A stretch of DNA of 5,901 nt from Chloroflexota bacterium (GCA_030691665.1 JAUYDU010000335.1:1-5901), one strand, 5' to 3'; numbered from the stretch's first letter, positions 1 to 5,385 are shown. The notes: generated from the sequence alone by a model not told the origin. Numbers and translations: made by a program.

Positions 1-68
1 AGCCCATCCCGGCTGGGGGCACACTGGTTCACGACTAGCGGGTCCTCGCCTGGTACGTTCGCGCACTA

Positions 69-118
69 CCCCAGCCTCAGCCTGAGGCTGATCGCCCTCT
101 GGCCGATGAAGGCTGGGG
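69..118. repeat. Nested inverted repeat
   Basis: CCCCAGCC (69-76) and GGCTGGGG (111-118) are perfect reverse complements. Directly inside the left arm lies the near-palindrome TCAGCCTGAGGCTGA (77-91), two 7-base arms around one base. The pieces could fold as a stem with an internal hairpin, or as DNA cruciforms. There is no T-run after it, so it is not an obvious intrinsic terminator. Function unknown. Confidence 0.5.
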
Positions 119-194
119 CATGGGGAGGCGAATCTATGCCGCCGCCTTATGGTCATTGACTGAATAGTGCGACAGTCCTGGTTGCCTTCTGCAG

Positions 195-212
195 GCAGAC
201 CTAAAGGTCTGC
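195..212. repeat. 8-bp perfect hairpin GCAGACCT/AGGTCTGC
   Basis: GCAGACCT (195-202) and AGGTCTGC (205-212) are perfect reverse complements separated by AA. The core GACCT-NN-AGGTC is the same as that of the first hairpin of the element at 254-312. The two are probably members of one family of short intergenic palindromes, here as a single hairpin. Confidence 0.6.
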
Positions 213-253
213 AGCTACATATCGCCTCTAGCGCGCCGAACAGGGAGACAAAC

Positions 254-312
254 CTCGTAGGGGCCGACCTTCAGGTCGGCCCTGGGCGGAGCTGAAGCTC
301 CGCCCCTACGGG
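254..312. repeat. Cloverleaf-like compound palindrome (two hairpins in an outer stem)
   Basis: Two perfect 10-bp hairpins stand side by side. The first is GGGCCGACCT (261-270), TC, AGGTCGGCCC (273-282). The second is GGGCGGAGCT (284-293), GA, AGCTCCGCCC (296-305). They are separated by one base and enclosed by an outer stem CGTAG (256-260) with CTACG (306-310). A G-T and a C-G pair extend this stem to 254-312. Only base 283 is unpaired at the junction. Such precise architecture suggests a selected or mobile palindromic unit (REP/MITE-like) or a structured RNA. Family identity is not known to me. Confidence 0.8.
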
Positions 313-364
313 TGGGATGTGAAGTTATTTTGTTGATGACCATCAGGCGGGGGTAGGGAACGCA

Positions 365-389
365 CCAGCCGTGAACGAATCCCGGCTGG
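365..389. repeat. Hairpin just upstream of the promoter
   Basis: CCAGCCG (365-371) pairs with CGGCTGG (383-389) around an 11-base loop. Overlapping it, GGGG (388-391), CGTT and CCCC (396-399) can form a competing hairpin that ends one base before the -35 hexamer at 400. It could be the end of an upstream transcription unit or a protein-binding site. The two foldings exclude one another. Confidence 0.4.
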
Positions 390-399
390 GGCGTTCCCC

Positions 400-428
400 T
401 TGACGGGTCGGCGGCTTTCGGGTATGAA
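400..428 (+). promoter_or_regulatory. Sigma70-type promoter for the 461 gene
   Basis: TTGACG (400-405) and TATGAA (423-428) are separated by 17 bp. They match the -35 and -10 consensus at five and four of six positions. Transcription would start near 435, giving a leader of about 25 bases that contains the ribosome binding site GGGAGG (448-453), 7 bases before ATG 461. Spacing and position make this the best promoter in the window. Confidence 0.65.
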
Positions 429-460
429 GAGGGGGCCTGGCGCGGAAGGGAGGGGTCACC

Positions 461-1498
461 ATGAGTCCTAGGTGGCAACGCGTTCTCATCCTAGGTGGAG
501 TCGTCATCGGGGTCGCCATCGTCGCTCTGCTGGCCGTCATTGTCTACGTTCTGCTCAGCGGTGACGACGGAGCTGACACCGAGGTTGCCCGCGTCACCCC
601 GACCGCGGCCCGCAGCCCGACCGCGAGACCAACGGTACGAGCCACTGCCAGCCCGACGGCTTCACTACCCACGCCGAGGCCTGAGCCGGGACAGCCTAGC
701 CCGGTGGTGACCATCGTGCCGGGGCAGGCAACGCCGCCCGCCGCAGGACAGCCGGCAGCCACGCCGGCACCGTCGGCTCCTACCCCTCAGCCAGCGACTC
801 CGACGTCGGCAGCGGCATGTCCTGGCCCCCCGGTGCTCTCGTCTTTCACAGCTAACCCGAGCACGGTCACTGCTGGTGAATGGACCACGCTTAGCTGGGG
901 CGCCGTCACCAACGCGACCAGCGTCGTCATTGACCAGGGCATTGGCAGCGTGCAAGCGCCCGGCTCGGTGGTGGTCGCTGTCGCAACGACGACGACGTTG
1001 ACCATGACTGCCAGCGGCTGCGGCGGCACGACGACGCTGCAAGCGACCGTCACCGTCAATCCGCCCCCACCGACGCCTACGCCGACACTGCCGCCGCCGA
1101 CGCCAACGCCGACGGAGCAAGCCCCGCCACCCGGCGGCGGATCCTGGGGAATACTCACGGCCGACCTGGCGGTGACCGGCCTCAACCCGGATAGCTTGCC
1201 GCAGGGGAAGGTGTGGGTCACCATCGCCAATAACGGCCCGGATAGCGTGACGAACGTCAGCGTTACACTTGGGTGCTCGGGGACCGAATACCTCCTTCAG
1301 GGTGGCAATCTCTCAATTACAACAGTGCCCTGGACAATCACCGTCAGCCTCGACCCGGGGTGGTCAGCCCAGTTCGACACGACTATCTCCATCGACACCA
1401 CCCAGGCCAGCTACGAGCTGGGGTGTAGCATACAGGTGGGCTTCAAAGACCCCAACCCATCCAACGACAGCCTCGGCAACGTGTGGATCACGCCCTAG
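461..1498 (+). CDS. Membrane-anchored extracytoplasmic protein with Ig-like and CARDB-like domains
   Basis: The 345-residue protein begins with a short basic stretch and one hydrophobic helix (about 8-32) with no lipobox cysteine, so it should be an N-in/C-out anchor. A Thr/Pro/Ala linker follows (about 44-118). Residues about 120-199 match the Ig-like repeat pattern common in secreted bacterial proteins: SFTANPSTVTAGEWTTLSW, then TNATSVVIDQGIGSV, then TTTLTMTASG. C120 and C187 could form a disulfide. A second linker (200-228) is rich in PTPTP. Residues about 231-345 resemble CARDB/DUF11-like beta-sandwiches, with ADLAVTGL, IANNGPDSVTNVSVTLGC and the ending DPNPSNDSLGNVWI; C272 and C322 may pair. 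There is no catalytic motif, so a structural, adhesive or carbohydrate-surface role is inferred only. The start is set by the GGGAGG site at 448-453 and the promoter at 400-428. Domain names are by pattern recognition. Confidence 0.87.
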   Translation: MSPRWQRVLILGGVVIGVAIVALLAVIVYVLLSGDDGADTEVARVTPTAARSPTARPTVRATASPTASLPTPRPEPGQPSPVVTIVPGQATPPAAGQPAATPAPSAPTPQPATPTSAAACPGPPVLSSFTANPSTVTAGEWTTLSWGAVTNATSVVIDQGIGSVQAPGSVVVAVATTTTLTMTASGCGGTTTLQATVTVNPPPPTPTPTLPPPTPTPTEQAPPPGGGSWGILTADLAVTGLNPDSLPQGKVWVTIANNGPDSVTNVSVTLGCSGTEYLLQGGNLSITTVPWTITVSLDPGWSAQFDTTISIDTTQASYELGCSIQVGFKDPNPSNDSLGNVWITP

Positions 1499-1513
1499 AA
1501 CCCGCCTGGGAAA

Positions 1514-1539
1514 CGTGGCCGGGGCGCTGCAATATCGGC
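1514..1539. repeat. Copy A of the intergenic 26-bp repeat
   Basis: This 26-bp stretch, with core GGCGCTGCAATATCGGC (1523-1539), differs by one base from positions 5630-5655. The similarity resumes downstream as GGGGGTGGGG here against GGGGGTAGGC there, if about nine bases (5656-5664) are missing here. Those nine bases include most of the right arm of the hairpin seen in the other copy. Copy A lies in the 97-bp gap between two exported-protein genes. A small GC hairpin, CGGGG-GAA-CCCCG, follows at 1553-1565. Confidence 0.7.
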
Positions 1540-1595
1540 GGGGGTGGGGCGACGGGGGAACCCCGCTGCCCTATTGCCACGAAAGGAGGCGCTCG

Positions 1596-2153
1596 ATGCG
1601 TCGGATTCTGTTCTCGATAGCCGCGGCCTTCACTGTAGTCTTGGGTCTCGCCGCATGCGCTGAAGAAGGGGACGAGGCTGGCACGGCCAGCCCGACCGCG
1701 ACAGTGGCGCGAACGGCTACGCCAGCAGCCACCAAGACGCCCGAGGCGACAGCCACGCGGGCGCCAGCCACGCCGGCACCAGCGACTGCAACGCCAGCAC
1801 CCCCGACTCCTGAGCTGGCGACTTCAACGCCGCCTGCCTCGGGCCATGCCAGCCCAGAGGAGGCTGTTGTCCAGTGGGCTCGACGGCAGTGTACGGACCC
1901 ATTCTGCGGCTGGGAATACGCTGGTGACTGTTCTTCCACTGCCGCGGAGGAGGGGGGCAAATTCTGCTCCAGCTTGTTTGGCGGCAGCGACTCGCAGCTC
2001 GTGTACACGGTCGGCCCCACACAGTCGCAGTGGGCAAAGTGGCTGCTGTTGGAACAGCAGGCCGACGGGACCTGGCTAGTCGTGGACAGCGCGGTGGTTC
2101 AAGAGACACTGGAGCCGCCCAAGCCGCCTTGGCCCATGGCGGGCGGCCCATAA
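1596..2153 (+). CDS. Small lipoprotein with a four-cysteine C-terminal domain
   Basis: The 185-residue product starts at ATG 1596, six bases after a strong AAAGGAGG site (1582-1589). Upstream in-frame starts have no such support and lie inside the previous gene. The type II signal peptide is MRRILFSIAAAFTVVLGLAAC, with the lipidated Cys at 21. Residues about 28-82 are an Ala/Thr/Pro linker (ATPAPATATPAPPTPE). The folded part (about 85-172) begins SPEEAVVQWARRQC and contains WEYAGDC, GGKFCSSLFGG, VYTVGP and WLLLEQQADGTWLVVDSAVV. Its four cysteines (99, 104, 112, 124) probably form two disulfides outside the cell. The W...DGTW.VVDS ending resembles the last strands of NTF2-like folds, but I cannot name the family. 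It follows the previous gene by 97 bp in the same direction and may be cotranscribed. Confidence 0.9.
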   Translation: MRRILFSIAAAFTVVLGLAACAEEGDEAGTASPTATVARTATPAATKTPEATATRAPATPAPATATPAPPTPELATSTPPASGHASPEEAVVQWARRQCTDPFCGWEYAGDCSSTAAEEGGKFCSSLFGGSDSQLVYTVGPTQSQWAKWLLLEQQADGTWLVVDSAVVQETLEPPKPPWPMAGGP

Positions 2154-2169
2154 GTTCACCGCCTGAGTG

Positions 2170-2191
2170 TTGACACAAACGCCACATGTGG
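2170..2191 (+). promoter_or_regulatory. Perfect -35 hexamer with an adjacent 10-bp palindrome
   Basis: TTGACA (2170-2175) is a consensus -35 in the 141-bp gap before the putative glycosidase gene. Six bases on is the perfect palindrome CCACATGTGG (2182-2191), which would occupy the promoter spacer. No good -10 hexamer lies 16-18 bp away (2193-2198 reads TCGTGG), so the promoter would be weak or need an activator. The palindrome is a candidate operator. This is a suggestion only. Confidence 0.3.
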
Positions 2192-2294
2192 TTCGTGGTG
2201 GCCGTCGACTGGGCGTGAACCGTGGTGGACAATTACCTCTGCTCGCTCCCACAGGCATTGCAGCGTGAGGCCGCTTTGGATAGGAGCTACGGCC

Positions 2295-4355
2295 ATGAGA
2301 GCAGCCGGGCTGGCACTCGTATTTTCAGGGGCGCTGGCGCTCCTTGCAGCCTGCGGCGGAGGCGGCGCACCCACCCCGGACATTGAGGATGGTGAGACCC
2401 CGTCGCCCACCCGACGGGTGTCGGGTGACGGCAACACCGTCGTCTGGGCCAACGACGGCGGCGCCAAAGTCACCCGCGACGAACTGCGTGCCAGCAGCGA
2501 CCCTGGCGGCGTCCGGAACAGTGTCTGGGACGGCGAGAAGGTCACACTGTTCGGCGCCAAGAACGAAGTAGTCGCCTTCAATCTGATCTTAGAAGCGCCA
2601 GATACGGCCGCAAACGACGTCACCGTCTCCTTGGGAAGCCTGACGCGGCCGGACGGCGCCAGCATCACGACTCGGGCGGCGAGCGGCAACGACGTTTTCA
2701 ACTTCGTTGGACGCAACATCGAGCTCTTCTACGTGCGGTACCTCCAGATCAAGGGCCTCAGTGTTGACCTGGCTTATGCCGATTACGACGAGCGACACAT
2801 CCCGGAACGCCTCCGCCGTCCCTGGACCGGCGAAGGCGAGGGGAGCGGCAGTTGGAGGGACCGCCCCGATCACGACAAGTTCTACCCGGATATCGCCGTG
2901 CCGCTGGAGTTGGTCTCTAGCTTCGACATCGCGGAGGGCGAGAACCAGAGCGTCTGGGTCGACATCTATGTCCCCAAGGACGCGCAGGCAGGGTTGCATA
3001 GCGGCACCGTCACCGTTGGCGAAGGCGGCACCATAACCCGCGAGATCCCTGTTGAGCTTACGGTACGCGACTTCGCCCTCCCGGATCTGCCCAGCGCCAG
3101 GACGATGGTCTACTTCGGCCACGAGGACATTACCAAGCGCTACCTCGGTGAAGACCAGTTATACCCCGACCGCGGTACCGATGCCTACAACCAGGTCCTG
3201 GCGATCATCGACCGGCACTTCCAGGTGGCCCATCGCCACAAGATTTCCCTTATCGGCGACATGAACGGCTACACGCCTCCCGACTGGATGGATGACGCCT
3301 GGACGGCGCGCCTTGGCGGCGAACTCTTTACCCCCGATCGAGGCTACGACGGCGTCGGCGTCGGGGTAGGCAACAACGTCTACTCAATCGGCACCTACGG
3401 TAGCTGGCCGTGGCTGGAAGGCACGCAGGCCACCCAGGCCACCCAGGCGGACATGTGGGCCAACGCCGATGAGTGGGTCAACTGGTTTGACGACCAGGCG
3501 TTCACTACGCCCACCGAGTACTTCCTATACTTGGAAGACGAGCCGGAGGCGGAGAGATACCCCGATCTCCAGCGATGGGCGGAGTGGATTAACAACAATC
3601 CCGGTCCGGGCGCGCGCCTCAAGTCCCTGATCACGGTTTCCCTGCCTGACGCCATGACCGAGATCCCCGACTTGGACATCGTTGCCAGCTTCTCCGAGTC
3701 TGGAATCACTGCGGACTGGGAAGACGCTCTGGAAACGCTGCGCGCCGATCCCGAGAGACGCCACTTCGTCTACAACGGAACCCGGCCGGCCACCGGCAGC
3801 TTTGCCACGGAAGACGATGGGGTGGCCCTGCGGATGATTCCGTGGGCCCAGCACAAGCTGGGAATTGACCGCTGGTTCTTCTGGGAGTCCACGTACTACA
3901 CCAATTTTCACTGCTATGGCTACGCCGACCCCGCTGCCCAGACCAACGTCTTCCAACAAGCCCAGACTTTTGGCTGCTATGGCGATGACGACGATTCGCT
4001 TGGTGAAGCCGGCCGGAATTACTTGAATGGCGATGGCGTGTTGTTCTACCCCGGCACCGACAAGCGCTACTCGGACGATAGCTACGGCGTGCAGGGCCCC
4101 CTTGCCAGCCTGCGCCTGAAACACTGGCGCCGCGGCATTCAGGACGCCGACTACCTGGCGATGGCCGCCGAGATAGACCCGCAGCGCGTGCAGGAGATCG
4201 TGGAGAAGATGGTTCCGACCGTGCTATGGGAGTACGGCGTCTCGGACCCCGACGACCCCACCTACGTTTTCACCGACATTAGCTGGTCAACCGACCCGGA
4301 CGAGTGGGAGGCGGCGCGGGCTGAGCTAGCTGACATTATCCAGGGAGCGCAGTAA
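2295..4355 (+). CDS. GH123/DUF4091-type putative glycoside hydrolase, lipoprotein
   Basis: The 686-residue product is counted from ATG 2295, which has AGGAG at 2282-2286. A GTG at 2265 would add ten residues but lacks a good site and would lengthen the signal peptide. MRAAGLALVFSGALALLAAC is a type II signal with the lipidated Cys at 20, followed by GGGG. Residues about 45-265 fit the N-terminal beta-sandwich of this family: GAKNEVVAFNLIL (E91), then VWVDIYVPKDAQAGLHSG (from V220), then FALPDLP. The rest fits the barrel-type catalytic domain. LYLEDEPE contains the adjacent D415-E416 pair expected for substrate-assisted catalysis, W530-E531 sits in WFFWES, and RLKHWRRGIQDADYL (607-621) is the DUF4091 hallmark. 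Characterised GH123 enzymes are beta-N-acetylgalactosaminidases; this substrate is inferred, not shown. It probably degrades glycans at the cell surface. It looks complete. Confidence 0.93.
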   Translation: MRAAGLALVFSGALALLAACGGGGAPTPDIEDGETPSPTRRVSGDGNTVVWANDGGAKVTRDELRASSDPGGVRNSVWDGEKVTLFGAKNEVVAFNLILEAPDTAANDVTVSLGSLTRPDGASITTRAASGNDVFNFVGRNIELFYVRYLQIKGLSVDLAYADYDERHIPERLRRPWTGEGEGSGSWRDRPDHDKFYPDIAVPLELVSSFDIAEGENQSVWVDIYVPKDAQAGLHSGTVTVGEGGTITREIPVELTVRDFALPDLPSARTMVYFGHEDITKRYLGEDQLYPDRGTDAYNQVLAIIDRHFQVAHRHKISLIGDMNGYTPPDWMDDAWTARLGGELFTPDRGYDGVGVGVGNNVYSIGTYGSWPWLEGTQATQATQADMWANADEWVNWFDDQAFTTPTEYFLYLEDEPEAERYPDLQRWAEWINNNPGPGARLKSLITVSLPDAMTEIPDLDIVASFSESGITADWEDALETLRADPERRHFVYNGTRPATGSFATEDDGVALRMIPWAQHKLGIDRWFFWESTYYTNFHCYGYADPAAQTNVFQQAQTFGCYGDDDDSLGEAGRNYLNGDGVLFYPGTDKRYSDDSYGVQGPLASLRLKHWRRGIQDADYLAMAAEIDPQRVQEIVEKMVPTVLWEYGVSDPDDPTYVFTDISWSTDPDEWEAARAELADIIQGAQ

Positions 4356-4388
4356 CGCGATGCCGCTGATGCGGGTCGGGCCACCTCA

Positions 4389-4400
4389 TAGGGCGCCCTA
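4389..4400. repeat. 12-bp perfect palindrome TAGGGCGCCCTA
   Basis: TAGGGC and GCCCTA meet without a spacer in the 99-bp gap after the glycosidase stop. No T-run follows, so it does not look like an intrinsic terminator. It could be a protein-binding site or a chance GC palindrome. Confidence 0.35.
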
Positions 4401-4454
4401 CGCAGTTCCCTTGGTCCAGGGCCGGCGGGCACTGATTGAGACGGTGGATCTCCC

Positions 4455-4568
4455 ATGAAGGCTGTCGTCATCGACGAGTTTGGCGGCCCCGAGGTTCTGC
4501 GCTACCGAGACGTGCCTGACCCCTCGCTATCGCCGGCGTCGGTCCTCGTCGAGGTGCGGGCGGCGGGC
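4455..4568 (+). pseudogene. 5' fragment of a zinc-type alcohol dehydrogenase / quinone oxidoreductase
   Basis: From ATG 4455, residues 1-38 read as the canonical start of medium-chain dehydrogenase/reductase proteins: MKAVVIDEFGGPEVLRY, then RDVPDP, then VLVEVRAAG. In intact members the next residues are usually VN or IN and the catalytic domain, for a total of about 320-340 residues. Here the match stops at codon 38 (4566-4568). The frame then runs on through unrelated low-complexity residues to a stop at 4671-4673, giving 72 residues. The nucleotide-binding domain and all catalytic residues are missing. A modest GGTGGA lies 6 bases before the ATG. I read it as a deletion remnant. A short protein could still be translated, but enzyme activity is excluded. 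Confidence 0.75.
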
Positions 4569-4627
4569 GGACCAATCTCACCAATAGTCCCGGCGCCAAC
4601 GACGACAGCCCCGCCTGGTCGCCGTAG
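4568..4627 (+). pseudogene. Possible TolB/PD40 beta-propeller scrap
   Basis: In the frame beginning at 4568, offset from the preceding dehydrogenase fragment, the translation is RTNLTNSPGANDDSPAWSP followed by TAG. The pattern N-L-T-N...ND..PAWSP is the usual lead into PAWSPDG of PD40/TolB-like propeller blades; here the stop replaces DG. The match starts just where the dehydrogenase match ends, which suggests a direct join of two gene fragments. It is only 19 residues, so chance similarity is possible. Confidence 0.42.
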
Positions 4628-4647
4628 GGAGCGGGCGACTCGCGTCC

Positions 4648-4676
4648 TTGCCAACCCTCGCGCCTGTGAGTAGGAT
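4648..4676 (+). promoter_or_regulatory. Promoter-like box, copy 1 (TTGCCA-17-TAGGAT)
   Basis: TTGCCA (4648-4653) and TAGGAT (4671-4676) are 17 bp apart and lie 55 bases before ATG 4732. The spacer end CGCGCCTGTGAG and the GGGG after the -10 recur almost unchanged at 5704-5726, before another gene. Conservation between two otherwise different intergenic regions supports function. The -10 matches TATAAT at four positions. Confidence 0.6.
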
Positions 4677-4731
4677 GGGGCCATCGTGGTCGGCTTGATG
4701 CGAACGCTGGCCTGGGAAGAGGAGAGAAGCC

Positions 4732-5316
4732 ATGAAACGGCTCGTTTTCGTAGCAACCTTCGCCTTCGTAGCAACATTCGCCATTCTGGTGCTGGCCGCC
4801 TGTAATGGAAGCCAGGCTGAGCAAGAGACGCCGACCCCGACAGCGACGGCCATAACCGCAACTCCCACGCCGCCGCCTGTAGCGCAGGCCCAATGCCCAG
4901 AGGCAACGGCCTGTCCTGAGCCGACGGCCTGCCCACCAGCGGCGGTCTGCCCTGAACCCATCACTTGCCCGACGTGCCCTGAGCCTGTGACGTGTCCAAC
5001 TTGCCCTGAGCCTGTGACGTGCCCAACTTGTCCTGCGCCCGTTACCTGTCCGCCACCCGTCACCTGTCCACCGCCACCCCAGGCCACGCCGGGCCTCCCC
5101 GACTACATATGGCCCCCCGAGGTGACAGAGGGCTACGATGAGGGTTACGATGTGGGCTACGGTGAGGGCTTCGATATGGGCTACGAGGCAGGCTTGGGTA
5201 CGGGCCAGCTTATGGGTTACAATGTGGGCTACGATAAGGGCTATGATGCGGGCTACGGAATGGGTCGCCTAAGCTGCCCATACTGCCCATCGGAATGTTG
5301 GTATTGCGTGCCCTAG
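4732..5316 (+). CDS. Lipoprotein with Pro/Cys repeats, eleven GX3 repeats and a C-terminal Cys cluster
   Basis: The 194-residue product is preceded by AGAGGAG (4718-4724), seven bases before the ATG. A type II signal peptide ends in LVLAAC (lipidated C24). A short TPTPT linker follows. Residues 55-112 hold twelve cysteines in a Pro-rich block with CPEPVTCPT repeats. All Cys-Cys spacings are 3 or 6 residues. Residues 134-178 are eleven consecutive GX3 units (GYDE, GYDV, GYGE, GFDM and so on), mostly G-Tyr/Phe-acidic. The tail SCPYCPSECWYCVP has C182, C185, C189 and C192 as CX2CX3CX2C. Arrays of GX3 are known from the Yae1/Lto1 deca-GX3 proteins, which act in iron-sulfur protein assembly in eukaryotes, but homology is not implied. 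Metal binding or disulfide cross-linking at the cell surface is inferred. I recognise no family. Composition agrees with its GC-rich neighbours. Confidence 0.92.
   Translation: MKRLVFVATFAFVATFAILVLAACNGSQAEQETPTPTATAITATPTPPPVAQAQCPEATACPEPTACPPAAVCPEPITCPTCPEPVTCPTCPEPVTCPTCPAPVTCPPPVTCPPPPQATPGLPDYIWPPEVTEGYDEGYDVGYGEGFDMGYEAGLGTGQLMGYNVGYDKGYDAGYGMGRLSCPYCPSECWYCVP
4747..4782 (+). repeat. 18-bp tandem duplication inside the signal peptide
   Basis: TTCGTAGCAACCTTCGCC (4747-4764) is followed immediately by a copy differing at one base (4765-4782). It duplicates the residues FVATFA in the hydrophobic core of the signal peptide. Removing one unit would still leave a plausible but shorter lipoprotein signal. 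Confidence 0.85.
4948..5055 (+). repeat. Four 27-bp tandem units encoding CPEPVTCPT
   Basis: The units are 4948-4974, 4975-5001, 5002-5028 and 5029-5055. They encode CPEPITCPT, CPEPVTCPT, CPEPVTCPT and CPAPVTCPP. The second and third differ by one base (TGTCCA against TGCCCA), so that duplication is recent; the outer ones are more diverged. Looser six-residue Cys repeats lie before (from 4894) and after (to 5067). The copy number may vary between strains. Confidence 0.88.
5131..5262 (+). repeat. Eleven 12-bp units encoding GX3 tetrapeptides
   Basis: Glycine codons recur every 12 bases without a break from 5131, and a twelfth glycine begins the next unit at 5263. Position 2 is Tyr in eight units, Phe in one, Leu in one and Gln in one. 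Position 3 is often Asp. DNA identity between units (GGCTACGATGNG-like) is moderate, which suggests old repeats kept by selection on the protein. Confidence 0.9.
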
Positions 5317-5325
5317 GAGGGTCAG

Positions 5326-5385
5326 ATGGACCTGAAGACTGCCCTGAAGCGGCGATTCTCCCGACGTCGGGAGATTGTGGTATGA
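5326..5385 (+). CDS. Possible 19-residue leader peptide or gene remnant
   Basis: A perfect AGGAGG (5315-5320) overlaps the stop codon of the preceding lipoprotein and lies five bases before ATG 5326. The product is MDLKTALKRRFSRRREIVV, strongly basic in its middle. Its TGA ends six bases before the ATG of the trehalose-phosphatase fragment, which has no good site of its own, so the short frame could couple translation from the lipoprotein to that fragment. It could equally be the broken start of a longer gene. The codons for F-S-R-R-R-E are formed by the palindrome at 5357-5374. No family is recognised. Confidence 0.35.
   Translation: MDLKTALKRRFSRRREIVV
5357..5374. repeat. 18-bp perfect palindrome TCTCCCGACGTCGGGAGA
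   Basis: The two 9-base halves are exact reverse complements with no spacer. As RNA this gives a 7-bp stem with an ACGT loop. The bases that follow (TTGTGG) are not a proper T-run, so it is at best a weak terminator. A dimeric regulator site is an alternative. It lies 41 bases after the lipoprotein stop. Confidence 0.6.

Larger units (their letters stand above)
1..460. other. Palindrome-rich non-coding leader region
   Basis: No convincing gene is visible in this stretch. One + frame is open from the window edge to a TGA at 157-159, but its translation has no recognisable family character and it runs through nested inverted repeats, so I do not call it coding. The region holds an inverted repeat at 69-118, a hairpin at 195-212, a compound two-hairpin element at 254-312, a hairpin at 365-389 and the promoter at 400-428. 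The 13-mer ATCCCGGCTGGGG occurs twice, at 6-18 and 379-391. Confidence 0.7.

Noticed and set aside
1..159. Open + frame from the window edge to TGA 157-159, a possible 3' end of an upstream gene
   Set aside because: The translation shows no family motif and passes through strong inverted repeats; openness over 50 codons is common in GC-rich DNA.
156..184. Promoter starting at TTGACT (156-161)
   Set aside because: The hexamer 17 bp downstream is TGGTTG, with no -10 character, and no gene follows closely.
1269..1595. N-terminal extension of the 1596 lipoprotein gene back to 1269
   Set aside because: It would overlap the preceding gene in another frame and bury the signal peptide; ATG 1596 has AAAGGAGG and a perfect lipoprotein signal.
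2265..2294. GTG start for the glycosidase gene
   Set aside because: No good ribosome site upstream; ATG 2295 has AGGAG at 2282-2286 and begins a standard signal peptide.
3525..4124. Long minus-strand frame of 199 residues opposite the glycosidase gene
   Set aside because: It is a shadow of a gene with clear family motifs on the + strand; it has no recognisable domain of its own.
4948..5055. CRISPR array
   Set aside because: The 27-bp repeats are directly adjacent without spacers and are in frame within a lipoprotein gene.
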